Source: an uncultured Bacillota bacterium (GTDB lineage: Bacteria; Bacillota; Clostridia; Christensenellales; UBA1242). From it: a DNA stretch of 36,704 bases. The notes beneath the pieces are model-generated. The model was not told the DNA's origin and did not search any database. It saw only the letters and a list, made by a program, of their open reading frames with translations. This document shows, piece after piece, positions 18,863 to 27,111 of the stretch. The position numbers and the translations under genes are program-made. Location: NCBI GenBank assembly GCA_949289785.1, contig CASEOW010000017.1:1-36704 (forward strand), written 5' to 3'. How positions within the stretch are numbered: position 1 is the stretch's first letter; each line of letters begins with the position of its first letter.

Positions 18863-20871
18863 TGAAAATTAATGTTCTTGAACCTAAAGTTTTTAATAGA
18901 ATTTCTGCTGGAGAGGTTGTTGAAAGACCTGCGTCTATTGTAAAAGAACTTGTTGAAAATAGTATAGACGCTGGTAGTAAAAATATTAAGATAGAAATTA
19001 CTGAAGGTGGAATAAAAAATATTACTATTTCTGATGATGGATGTGGAATAGAAAAAAATGATCTTGTAACTGCTTTTCTTCCTCATGCTACAAGTAAAAT
19101 AAAAAATGTTGAAGATTTAGATAATATTGAAAGTCTTGGTTTTAGAGGTGAAGCGCTTGCAAGTATAGCCTCTGTTTGTCAAGTAAAACTTTCATCTAAA
19201 GTCAGAGGAGCAGAAAGCGGATATTCAATTTCTGTTAATGGTGGAGCATTTGATGATGTTAAAGAAGTTGCAAGAATTGAAGGAACGACTATTTCATGTT
19301 CTAACCTTTTTTTCAATACTCCTGTTAGAGCAAAATTTTTAAGAAAACCAAAAACAGAAGAAAGTGAAATAACACATTTAGTAGAAAAATTCATGTTGTC
19401 AAACAGTGAAATTTCATTTAGTTATTATATAGATGGAAAATTAATCTATAATACAACTTCTTGTTCACAAAAAGACATAATATATACAATATATGGAAAT
19501 GAAATATATGAAAATTTAGTTGAAGTAGACTATGAAGAAGCTGGTTATAAGATAAATGGTTACATAACTAAACCTAAAGTTTCAAAATCTAATAGGACAT
19601 ATCAAACATTGTTTGTTAACGGCAGATTTATTGAAAGCTTTTTGATTTCAAATGCAGTGCAAGGAGTTTATGAATCATTTCTTATGAAAGGGAGATTTCC
19701 TGTTTATGTTTTAAGTTTAACTTTACCTTCAGATTGTGTTGATGTTAATGTTCATCCTTCAAAAAGAGAAGTTAAATTTGAAAATCCAGGTAAAATCTTT
19801 AGTATAGTAAGAAAAGCTATAGAAAAAGCACTTTTATCTGTAAATCAAATAGCACAGTTAGTTTTACCTGAAAACAATTTCAATTTTGATATAAATTCTA
19901 ACAAAAATTTGTCGAATGAAGAAAATATTAAGTATAATTCAGCTGATAATTTAGATAACATTTCTAATTTTTCAAATAATGAAAATTTATCACAACAAGA
20001 AAAATTTAAGAAAAATATGAGTTTCGGCAAAAGTTTTTCGGTAGATTTATTTGATAAAGATAGTTTATTTACAAAACCTAAAGAATATGAAATTGAAAAC
20101 GAAACACATAGCAAAGAACAAATAATTGAAAATGAAATAGAAGATAAAACTGAGGAAAACCAATCTATATTAAATTCTGAAAAACTTGATGAAAATAGTA
20201 AATTTTATAATTCCCAAAGTAGTTCAACTTATTTCTTTGACCAATCAAAAGAAGAACATGCCGGCGAAATTTCAAAAGAAAATTCATTTTTACAAGCTAG
20301 CGTTGAAAATGATATGAAAATAATCGGAACTATTTTTAAAACTTATATTGTTGTTGAACTTTATGATAGTGTTTATTTTATTGACCAACATGCTGGTTGC
20401 GAAAGAATTTTATTTGATAAACTTGTTAAGCAAATCGATGAAGGGGATATTGTTAAACAAGATTTACTACTTCCATATTCTTTCACTGTTGGAGCTTTAG
20501 AAACTAAATTTATTGATTCAATTTTGCCTCAATTAACTAAAATAGGATTTGATATTGAAAAAAATAATTCTACTTATAAAATCAAAAGTTTACCACTTGT
20601 TTTAATTGATATGGAACTTGGTAAATTTGTATCTGAAATTTTATCTGAAAACATTTCTTGGGAAAAAAAGAATAGTGATTTTATTCATTCTAAACTATGT
20701 CAAACTGCTTGCAAACACTCAATAAAAGCAGGAGATGAATTAAGCAAAAGTGATATTGTTTACATTCTTGAAAACATTAGGAAGGGAGTAATGCTTTGTC
20801 CACATGGAAGACCTGTTACACTACAAATAACAAAAACAGAATTTGAAAAAATGTTTAAAAGAATTGTTTAG
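18862..20871 (+). CDS. mutL: DNA mismatch repair endonuclease MutL
   Basis: 669 aa. The N-terminal GHKL ATPase (ELVENSIDAGS, DDGCGI, GFRGEALASI) covers residues 1-330. An Asn/Glu/Ser-rich linker spans about 335-475. The C-terminal dimerisation/endonuclease domain starts near 485. The metal motif reads DQHAGCERILFD, where the usual last Glu of DQHAx2Ex4E is Asp, a conservative change. ACKHSIKAGDEL and CPHGRP are the other expected motifs, so it is probably a nicking endonuclease as in bacteria without MutH. AAGGAGG at 18845-18851 serves the start. Confidence 0.97.
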   Translation: MKINVLEPKVFNRISAGEVVERPASIVKELVENSIDAGSKNIKIEITEGGIKNITISDDGCGIEKNDLVTAFLPHATSKIKNVEDLDNIESLGFRGEALASIASVCQVKLSSKVRGAESGYSISVNGGAFDDVKEVARIEGTTISCSNLFFNTPVRAKFLRKPKTEESEITHLVEKFMLSNSEISFSYYIDGKLIYNTTSCSQKDIIYTIYGNEIYENLVEVDYEEAGYKINGYITKPKVSKSNRTYQTLFVNGRFIESFLISNAVQGVYESFLMKGRFPVYVLSLTLPSDCVDVNVHPSKREVKFENPGKIFSIVRKAIEKALLSVNQIAQLVLPENNFNFDINSNKNLSNEENIKYNSADNLDNISNFSNNENLSQQEKFKKNMSFGKSFSVDLFDKDSLFTKPKEYEIENETHSKEQIIENEIEDKTEENQSILNSEKLDENSKFYNSQSSSTYFFDQSKEEHAGEISKENSFLQASVENDMKIIGTIFKTYIVVELYDSVYFIDQHAGCERILFDKLVKQIDEGDIVKQDLLLPYSFTVGALETKFIDSILPQLTKIGFDIEKNNSTYKIKSLPLVLIDMELGKFVSEILSENISWEKKNSDFIHSKLCQTACKHSIKAGDELSKSDIVYILENIRKGVMLCPHGRPVTLQITKTEFEKMFKRIV

Positions 20872-20882
20872 GAGATGATTAA

Positions 20883-21800
20883 ATGGAAAACAAAAAAACA
20901 AAAAATAAAGTTTTAATCATTCTTGGTCCTACAAGTGTTGGTAAAAGTGGAGAGGCAGTTAAAATTGCACATTTATTTAACGGTGAAATAATTTCTGCAG
21001 ATTCTGTTCAAGTTTACAAACAATTTGATATTGGTTCAGCAAAAATAACTCAAGACGAAATGGATAATATTGAACACTATGGCATTGATATTTTAGAGCC
21101 ACAACAGGAATTTAATGTCTATGAATTTATTAATTATACTAAAGAAAAAATTAATTTAATAACTCAAAAAGGCAAACTTCCTATTATAGTTGGTGGAACA
21201 AACATGTATGTCAATGCACTATGTAAAAATTACAATCTTGGTGGACTGGGAAAAGACAAAGAGTTTAGAGATAAAATTAACTTAATGATAGAAAAAGACG
21301 GAGTAGACAATGTATATGATTTACTTTGTAAGATTTCTCCTTTAAGTGCTAAGCAAGTTGATAAAAATAATAAACAAAGATTGGTGCGTGCTTTGGAAAT
21401 TGCTATGCTAGGTGGTGAAAAACAACAAAGCGAAAACTCTGAATATGATTTTTTAGTTTTAGCATTAGTCATGGACAGAGCTAAACTTTATGATAGAATT
21501 AATATACGCGCGGAATTAATGATAAAAGATGGACTTGAAAATGAAGTAAAAAATATCATTAAAAATTATGGAACTGATTTGGCTGGTTTAAAATCTATCG
21601 GATATAGAGAAATGCTTGAATATTTACAAGGTAAAATGGACTATAATCTTATGATTGAAAAAATTAAACAACATACTAGAAATTATGCTAAAAGACAATT
21701 AACTTTTTTAAGAAGTATGGATAATGTTTTATTTATAGATAAGGATAAACAAAATTATTTTGAAAGTATAGTAGAGGAAATAAAGAAATGGAAGAATTGA
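20883..21800 (+). CDS. miaA: tRNA dimethylallyltransferase MiaA
   Basis: 305 aa. Transfers dimethylallyl to N6 of A37 in tRNAs reading codons that start with U; MiaB then methylthiolates it. P-loop GPTSVGKS is at 15-22, DSVQVYK (usual form DSMQVYR) near 40, GGTNMYVNAL near 105, and GYREML near 240. It follows mutL by 11 nt with GGAG upstream. Its end overlaps the next gene by 13 nt. The hfq gene that often follows miaA in Bacillota is not here. Confidence 0.96.
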   Translation: MENKKTKNKVLIILGPTSVGKSGEAVKIAHLFNGEIISADSVQVYKQFDIGSAKITQDEMDNIEHYGIDILEPQQEFNVYEFINYTKEKINLITQKGKLPIIVGGTNMYVNALCKNYNLGGLGKDKEFRDKINLMIEKDGVDNVYDLLCKISPLSAKQVDKNNKQRLVRALEIAMLGGEKQQSENSEYDFLVLALVMDRAKLYDRINIRAELMIKDGLENEVKNIIKNYGTDLAGLKSIGYREMLEYLQGKMDYNLMIEKIKQHTRNYAKRQLTFLRSMDNVLFIDKDKQNYFESIVEEIKKWKN

Positions 21801-23008
21801 ATAATATTTTAGATTTAACAGAAAAAAAATTAGAAAAACAATTTAAATTGATAGATGAAATAGCTTTTTTTAATCAAAAAAAGGTTCTTGAAGCATTTAA
21901 TGAATGTAGAGTAAATTCACAATGTTTTGCAGGTACTACAGGATATGGTTATAGTGATGTTGGCAGAGAATCTCTTGCTAATGTATATGCTAAAGTTTTT
22001 GGTGGCGAAAAAGCTATTGTTTCTCCAATTTTAACTTGCGGAACTCATACTATATCAACAGTTCTTTATGGAATATTGAGAAGTGGAGATACTATGCTTT
22101 CAGTGTCAGGTTTACCATACGATACTATTTTAAAAACAATATTTGGAAAAGATAATGGCTCGTTAGAAGACTTTGGAGTAAAATATAAACAAATTGACTT
22201 ACTTGAAAATGGCGATTTTGATTATAAAGCTATTGAAGAAGAAGTTGTGTCCAATAAACCTAAAATGGTATATCTTCAAAGGTCTAGAGGTTATTCAAGT
22301 AGAAATGCTATTGCTCCAAGTAAAATGAAAGAACTATTTGCTATAATAAAAAAAATATCTCCTAATTCATTTATTGTTGTAGATAATTGTTATGGTGAAT
22401 TTGTAGATAAAATTGAACCTACTGATGTTGGTGCAGATGTTATTATGGGGTCATTAATCAAAAATGCTGGTGGCGGACTAGCTCAAACAGGGGGATATAT
22501 TGTTGGAACAGAAAAAGCAATTGATTTAATTGCAACAAGATATACCAATCCTTCTTTAAAATTAGAACTTGGTTCTTATGAACAAGGTTATAGAATGTTT
22601 TTTCAAGGATTTTTTATGGCTCCTCATGTCGTAGCACAAAGTTTAAAAGGTGCTTTACTTATAGGTCAAATAATGCAGGATAAAGGTTATAAGGTTATTC
22701 CTTCTAATGATGTTCAACCACAAGATATAGTTAAATCTGTTATTTTTGGAAATGAGAAAGACCTTGTTAAATTTGTCCAAACCGTTCAAAGTATTTCTCC
22801 TGTTGAAAGTTATGTTTTGCCTTTGCCATGGGATATGCCTGGATATGATGATAAAGTTATAATGGCTGCCGGCACTTTTGTTGGAGGGGCGTCTATTGAA
22901 TTATCATGTGATGGACCAATCAGACCACCTTATATAGCATACTTTCAGGGTGGTTTAACTTATGAACATGTCAAAGTTTTAGCTGAAAAATTACTAACTA
23001 TTTATTAA
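21788..23008 (+). CDS. ynbB: PLP-dependent enzyme of the methionine gamma-lyase-like YnbB family
   Basis: 406 aa, fold-type I PLP enzyme, the family often labelled aluminium resistance protein. The likely Schiff-base lysine is Lys225 in GSLIKNAGGG. GYGYSDVGRE, TCGTHTIS and the FVVDNCYGEFVD-like aspartate motif (here IVVDNCYGEF) also fit. True substrate and reaction are uncertain for this family; C-S lyase chemistry on sulfur amino acids is the usual guess. It is the last gene of the miaB operon, starts inside miaA with AGAGGAA upstream, and ends before a strong terminator. The same neighbour relation to miaA exists in other Bacillota. Confidence 0.88.
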   Translation: MEELNNILDLTEKKLEKQFKLIDEIAFFNQKKVLEAFNECRVNSQCFAGTTGYGYSDVGRESLANVYAKVFGGEKAIVSPILTCGTHTISTVLYGILRSGDTMLSVSGLPYDTILKTIFGKDNGSLEDFGVKYKQIDLLENGDFDYKAIEEEVVSNKPKMVYLQRSRGYSSRNAIAPSKMKELFAIIKKISPNSFIVVDNCYGEFVDKIEPTDVGADVIMGSLIKNAGGGLAQTGGYIVGTEKAIDLIATRYTNPSLKLELGSYEQGYRMFFQGFFMAPHVVAQSLKGALLIGQIMQDKGYKVIPSNDVQPQDIVKSVIFGNEKDLVKFVQTVQSISPVESYVLPLPWDMPGYDDKVIMAAGTFVGGASIELSCDGPIRPPYIAYFQGGLTYEHVKVLAEKLLTIY

Positions 23009-23074
23009 AGATAAAAATAAAATTAAATAATAAGAAAAGAAGATAAATAAGTAATAAATTTTTATGATAGTAAA

Positions 23075-23109
23075 AAAAACGAACTTAAGTTATTATTAAG
23101 TTCGTTTTT
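23075..23109. terminator. Terminator between ynbB and the phosphatase gene
   Basis: A 14-bp perfect stem (23075-23088 with 23096-23109), 7-nt loop, and A/T runs on both sides. It can end both convergent transcripts. Confidence 0.9.
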
Positions 23110-23116
23110 GTTTATT

Positions 23117-23668
23117 TTAATTTAAAATTTTATTTAATATCACAACTCCGGCATTAGGAATTTTTATGCTTGAAAAATCTTTTTCGGGTGGAAATCCATT
23201 GAAATATGCTGTTCCAATTCTTCCAATGCCACTATGAGCAATAACTAAAATATTTTTATCTTCATATTTTTTTAAAACTTCATCAAAAAAATCTGATACT
23301 CTATTATAAACTTGCATAATTGTTTCAATATTTAGATTTTTAGTTTGTTCATCATCTGCACCTACTTTCCAACGATTGAATTTTATTGAATTTACAGGTT
23401 GGTTTTCTAATTTTCCATAGCATCTCTCTTTTAATCTATCATCGAAAATAGGAGAAAGATTATCATGATATTTTAATATTTCATAACAAGTTTGTTTTGC
23501 CCTGATAAGTGGGGAGCAAAAGCACACATCAAACTTAATATTTTTAAGAGCTAAAGCAGTTTGTTTTGCCTGTTCAATACCATTATTATTAAGTGGAATA
23601 TCTTGTTGACCTGCAAAAATTTTATTTAAATTATAATCAGTTTGCCCATGTCTTACAAAATATATCAT
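23117..23668 (-). CDS. Histidine phosphatase family protein (phosphoglycerate mutase-like)
   Basis: 183 aa. The phosphate-accepting RHG is at residues 6-8 (VRHGQTDYN), CSPLIRAKQT follows near 51-60, and the second catalytic His is in VIAHSGIGR near 145. Members are cytosolic phosphatases or mutases. At 183 aa, and lacking the insertions of dPGM glycolytic mutases, it is more likely a small-molecule phosphatase (GpmB/CobC type); the substrate is unknown. AGGAG lies 10 nt before the ATG. It has its own promoter. Confidence 0.85.
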   Translation of the reverse strand: MIYFVRHGQTDYNLNKIFAGQQDIPLNNNGIEQAKQTALALKNIKFDVCFCSPLIRAKQTCYEILKYHDNLSPIFDDRLKERCYGKLENQPVNSIKFNRWKVGADDEQTKNLNIETIMQVYNRVSDFFDEVLKKYEDKNILVIAHSGIGRIGTAYFNGFPPEKDFSSIKIPNAGVVILNKILN

Positions 23669-23692
23669 TTTTCTTACACTCCTATGATAAGG

Positions 23693-23721
23693 ATTTTATC
23701 ACAAATATTAAGATTGTGCAA
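23693..23721 (-). promoter_or_regulatory. Promoter of the histidine phosphatase gene
   Basis: Read on the minus strand: TTGCAC (23716-23721), 17 nt, TAAAAT (23693-23698), about 25 nt before the start codon. Confidence 0.6.
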
Positions 23722-23831
23722 TACAAATTATAAAAAAATTGTTTATTAGTAAAGATATATAAAAATACATAAACATTTTTAATGTTGTTTATTTGTAAAT
23801 ATATAATTCAATTTAGTTTTAATCTTCTTTT

Positions 23832-24881
23832 TTATTTAAGTTCAACTTTTTTTATTTCATTTATTATATTTTTACATGGATTAGGTAACGCTATTTTTAT
23901 CATATTTTCTTTAAATTTATTTTTGTTATCAATAAGATTATTTAATTTAATTAAAAATAATTCATCTTCATAATCTTCTTCTTCCAGCATATCTGCTATT
24001 CCTAAATTTTTGAATAGTTTTGCATTTTCTATTTGATCACCCCTAGAACATTTTTTTGAAAGGGGAATTAATAGCATAGGTTTATTTAAAGAAAGAAATT
24101 CATTTATTGCTCCAGAGCCAGCTCTTGAAAGTATATAGTCAGCAAAATTTAAATAATCGCCCATATTTTCTGCATAGTTTACTTGTTTATAATTTGAATG
24201 AGTTACATTTTGATTTGTATTTTTTCCAGTTATATGAATAACATTGAATTTTTCTGTTATTTTATCAAGATTTTTCCACACAATTTCATTCAAAAATTTT
24301 GCTCCACTTGAACCACCAACAATTAACAAGTTTGGTTTCTTTTTATCAAACAAGCCTAAAAAGTTTAAGTTGTTTTTATTGCCATTGTAAATTAATTTTC
24401 TTATAGGTTGACCTGTATAAACACATTTAGAGTTGCCTAAGGCAGTTTTTTCAAAACTTGTACACATCTTATTGCAATATCTTAAAATAATTTTATTTGC
24501 AAGTCCAAGCGATAAATCAGATTCATGGCTTATTACAGGAATTCCTAGTTTATGTGCTGCTATTACTACAGGAACTGCAACAAATCCACCTTTTGAAAAT
24601 ATAACATTTGGTTTTATTTTTTTTAGTATTTTTTTTGCTTGTCTTATAGAAGATATTAATTTAAAAGGTATTAACAAATTAGATAATGTTAATTTTCTTT
24701 GTAGTTTTACAGCATTAATTTGATAAAATTTAATATCTGGAAAGTTTTTTATAATATCTTTTTCCATTCCGTTTGAACCTATATAGTATGTTTTGTATTC
24801 ATTTTTTATATTTTCCCAAACAGCTATTGCAGGATAAACATGACCAGCAGTTCCGCCACCAGTTAAAACTATTTTTTTCAT
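23832..24881 (-). CDS. murG: UDP-GlcNAc:lipid I N-acetylglucosaminyltransferase MurG
   Basis: 349 aa GT28 enzyme that converts lipid I to lipid II on the inner face of the membrane. The glycine-rich GGGTAGH is at residues 8-14, SKGGFVAVPVVIAA near 95 and HESD near 120. A second glycine-rich GGSSGAKFLN lies near 185, and the UDP-sugar-binding SRAGSGAINEFL near 260. AGGAG precedes the ATG. It is not inside a division-cell-wall cluster; it stands alone with its own promoter, next to the phosphatase. Together with the class A PBP it supplies late cell-wall steps in this window. Confidence 0.95.
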   Translation of the reverse strand: MKKIVLTGGGTAGHVYPAIAVWENIKNEYKTYYIGSNGMEKDIIKNFPDIKFYQINAVKLQRKLTLSNLLIPFKLISSIRQAKKILKKIKPNVIFSKGGFVAVPVVIAAHKLGIPVISHESDLSLGLANKIILRYCNKMCTSFEKTALGNSKCVYTGQPIRKLIYNGNKNNLNFLGLFDKKKPNLLIVGGSSGAKFLNEIVWKNLDKITEKFNVIHITGKNTNQNVTHSNYKQVNYAENMGDYLNFADYILSRAGSGAINEFLSLNKPMLLIPLSKKCSRGDQIENAKLFKNLGIADMLEEEDYEDELFLIKLNNLIDNKNKFKENMIKIALPNPCKNIINEIKKVELK

Positions 24882-24899
24882 AAAGCTCCTTTATATTAT

Positions 24900-24928
24900 C
24901 TTATACACTTAATTACAAAATATGACAA
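24900..24928 (-). promoter_or_regulatory. murG promoter
   Basis: Read on the minus strand: TTGTCA (24923-24928), 17 nt, TATAAG (24900-24905), about 20 nt before the start. The rest of 24929-25050 is AT-rich with nothing else recognised. Confidence 0.65.
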
Positions 24929-25051
24929 AATTCTATCTAAATATATGTATAATTATGCAAAATAATGAATAAAAATATAAATTTATTTTATAATTTTAAT
25001 TATTATTTAATAAATTATGTCTTGTAAAAACTATCAAATTTACAAAAATTA

Positions 25052-25080
25052 TTGTTTAAAAATCAAATATATGTTATACT
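25052..25080 (+). promoter_or_regulatory. Promoter of the topoisomerase operon
   Basis: TTGTTT (25052-25057), 17 nt, TATACT (25075-25080), with an extended -10 TGT just before it. The leader is about 23 nt and carries AGGAG before the ATG at 25110. Confidence 0.65.
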
Positions 25081-25109
25081 AAATAAGAAACTAGATATTA
25101 GGAGAATTT

Positions 25110-27062
25110 ATGACACAAAAGAATTATGACGCAAAAGATATAGTCGTTCTTGAAGGACTTGACGCTGTAAGATTGCGTCCAGGTATGTATATTGGAACAA
25201 CCGGTTCAAAAGGAATGCATCATCTTCTTTGGGAGATAGTAGATAATGCTATAGACGAGATTTCTAATGGATTTGGTGATACAATAAAAATTACGCTTAA
25301 TCCTGATAATTCTGTTACTGTTGAAGATAATGGAAGAGGTATTCCTGTAGATAATCATCCAACACTTCATAAATCTGGTGTTGAAGTTGTTTATACTACT
25401 TTACATGCCGGCGGAAAATTTAACACTGAAAATTATAAATTTTCTGGTGGATTACATGGTGTTGGTGCATCTGTTACTAATGCATTGTCTAAGTGGTGTA
25501 ATGTAACTGTTTATAAAGGCGGTAAAGAATATTATATTGGATTTCATTCTTACACTGATGAAGAAGGAAAAATGCATAGTGGTATTCCTGTTGAGCCTAT
25601 AAAAATGGTTGGAAAGACTGACAAAACTGGAACTAAAGTTTCATTTTTGCCAGATGAAGAAATGTTTGGAAATTTAAAATTTAATTTTGAAACAATATGT
25701 TTAAGAGCAAGAGAGCTTGCATTCTTAAATAAAGGATTAAAGATTGAACTTAATGATACAGAAAATGATAAAAATGAATTTTACCACTATGAAGGTGGAA
25801 TATCAGATTTTGTATCTTATTTAACTGAAAACAAAAATAGACTTTTTAATAAACCAGTGTATTTTCATGGTGAAGATAAAAACTTTGATTTGGAAGTTGC
25901 TTTTGTTTATTCTGATGGATATACAGAAAATTCTTATTCTTTTGTAAATAATATTCCTACTGTTGAAGGGGGAACTCATGAAACAGGTTTTAGGTCTGCT
26001 TTTACTAAAGTAATGAATGAGTATGCTAGAAATAATGGATTTTTGAAAGAAAAAGAAGCAAATCTCTTAGGCGAAGATTTCCGTGAAGGTATTAATGTTG
26101 TTTTAAATGTAAAAATGAACAATGTCCAATTTGAAGGACAGACTAAAACTAAATTAGGTAATCCAGAAGCTAAAACACTTGTTGAAAGTTTAACTATTAA
26201 AGAGTTATCAAAATATTTTTCCGACAAAAAAAATGCTCAAAGTGCTGAAATTATTATTAATAAGGCTAAAAGTGCGGCAAAAGTTAGAGAGGCTGCTAAG
26301 AAAGCAAAAGAACTGACTCGTGCTAAAAACTCTGCTGAAAACTTTAATCTTGTTGGAAAACTTGCTAGTGCAACAAGTAAAAATAGAGAAAATGCTGAAC
26401 TTTTTATTGTAGAAGGAGATTCGGCTGGTGGTTCTGCAAAGCAAGGTAGAGATAGGCGCTTTCAGGCAATTTTGCCTCTTCGTGGAAAGCCTTTAAATGC
26501 TGAGAAAAAAAGAATTGACCAAGTTTTAGCAAATGAAGAAATTAGAACTATTATTTCTGCATTAAATACAGGAATTGGTGAAGATTTTGATATGTCTTCT
26601 TTAAGATATAATAAAGTTATCATATTAAGTGATGCTGACCAAGATGGTGCACATATTAGGGCGATTTTGTTGACATTTTTCTTTAGGTATATGCGTCCTC
26701 TTATTAATGATGGTCATGTATTCATAGGTTTACCACCTTTATATAAAGTTTATAAAAAAGATTATGTTGAATATGTTTATTCGGATAATGAACTACCTGA
26801 TGCAATAAATCGTGCTGGTAGGAATTATAATCTTCAAAGATATAAAGGTCTTGGTGAAATGAATCCTGAACAACTTTGGGAAACTACTATGGACCCAGAA
26901 CGAAGAAATTTAATACAGGTTACTATTGATGATGTTGCTCAAGCTGATAAAATGATTACTACTTTAATGGGAGATGATATAGAATCTCGTAAACAATATA
27001 TTAACGAACATGCTAATTTTGACCATGAAGATGAATTTTTAAAAACTTACAAAAAAATATAA
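25110..27062 (+). CDS. gyrB/parE: Type IIA DNA topoisomerase, ATPase subunit (ParE or GyrB)
   Basis: 650 aa. GHKL ATPase domain: LRPGMYIGTTG, EIVDNAIDE, DNGRGIP, and the GGKF...SGGLHGVGASV lid. A transducer domain and Toprim follow: EGDSAGGSAKQG near 435, DADQDGAHI near 510. The end has RYKGLGEMNPEQLWETTMDP. Members supply ATP turnover and the Toprim metal site for DNA strand passage. GyrB and ParE are hard to separate by eye: the QGRDRRFQAILPLRGKPLN stretch is shared, while DADQDG and the non-GyrA-type partner point to the clostridial ParE-like pair. It is followed after about 50 nt by the A subunit, the usual order for both. Confidence 0.93.
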   Translation: MTQKNYDAKDIVVLEGLDAVRLRPGMYIGTTGSKGMHHLLWEIVDNAIDEISNGFGDTIKITLNPDNSVTVEDNGRGIPVDNHPTLHKSGVEVVYTTLHAGGKFNTENYKFSGGLHGVGASVTNALSKWCNVTVYKGGKEYYIGFHSYTDEEGKMHSGIPVEPIKMVGKTDKTGTKVSFLPDEEMFGNLKFNFETICLRARELAFLNKGLKIELNDTENDKNEFYHYEGGISDFVSYLTENKNRLFNKPVYFHGEDKNFDLEVAFVYSDGYTENSYSFVNNIPTVEGGTHETGFRSAFTKVMNEYARNNGFLKEKEANLLGEDFREGINVVLNVKMNNVQFEGQTKTKLGNPEAKTLVESLTIKELSKYFSDKKNAQSAEIIINKAKSAAKVREAAKKAKELTRAKNSAENFNLVGKLASATSKNRENAELFIVEGDSAGGSAKQGRDRRFQAILPLRGKPLNAEKKRIDQVLANEEIRTIISALNTGIGEDFDMSSLRYNKVIILSDADQDGAHIRAILLTFFFRYMRPLINDGHVFIGLPPLYKVYKKDYVEYVYSDNELPDAINRAGRNYNLQRYKGLGEMNPEQLWETTMDPERRNLIQVTIDDVAQADKMITTLMGDDIESRKQYINEHANFDHEDEFLKTYKKI

Positions 27063-27111
27063 TTTAACATTTTAAATTTTACTAATAGATTTTATGCAAT
27101 TAGGAGAAAAT

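Noticed and set aside
18514..19086. 190-codon minus-strand ORF across the mutS-mutL junction
   Set aside because: It overlaps two certain genes and has a biased Phe/Ser/Asn composition typical of a shadow.
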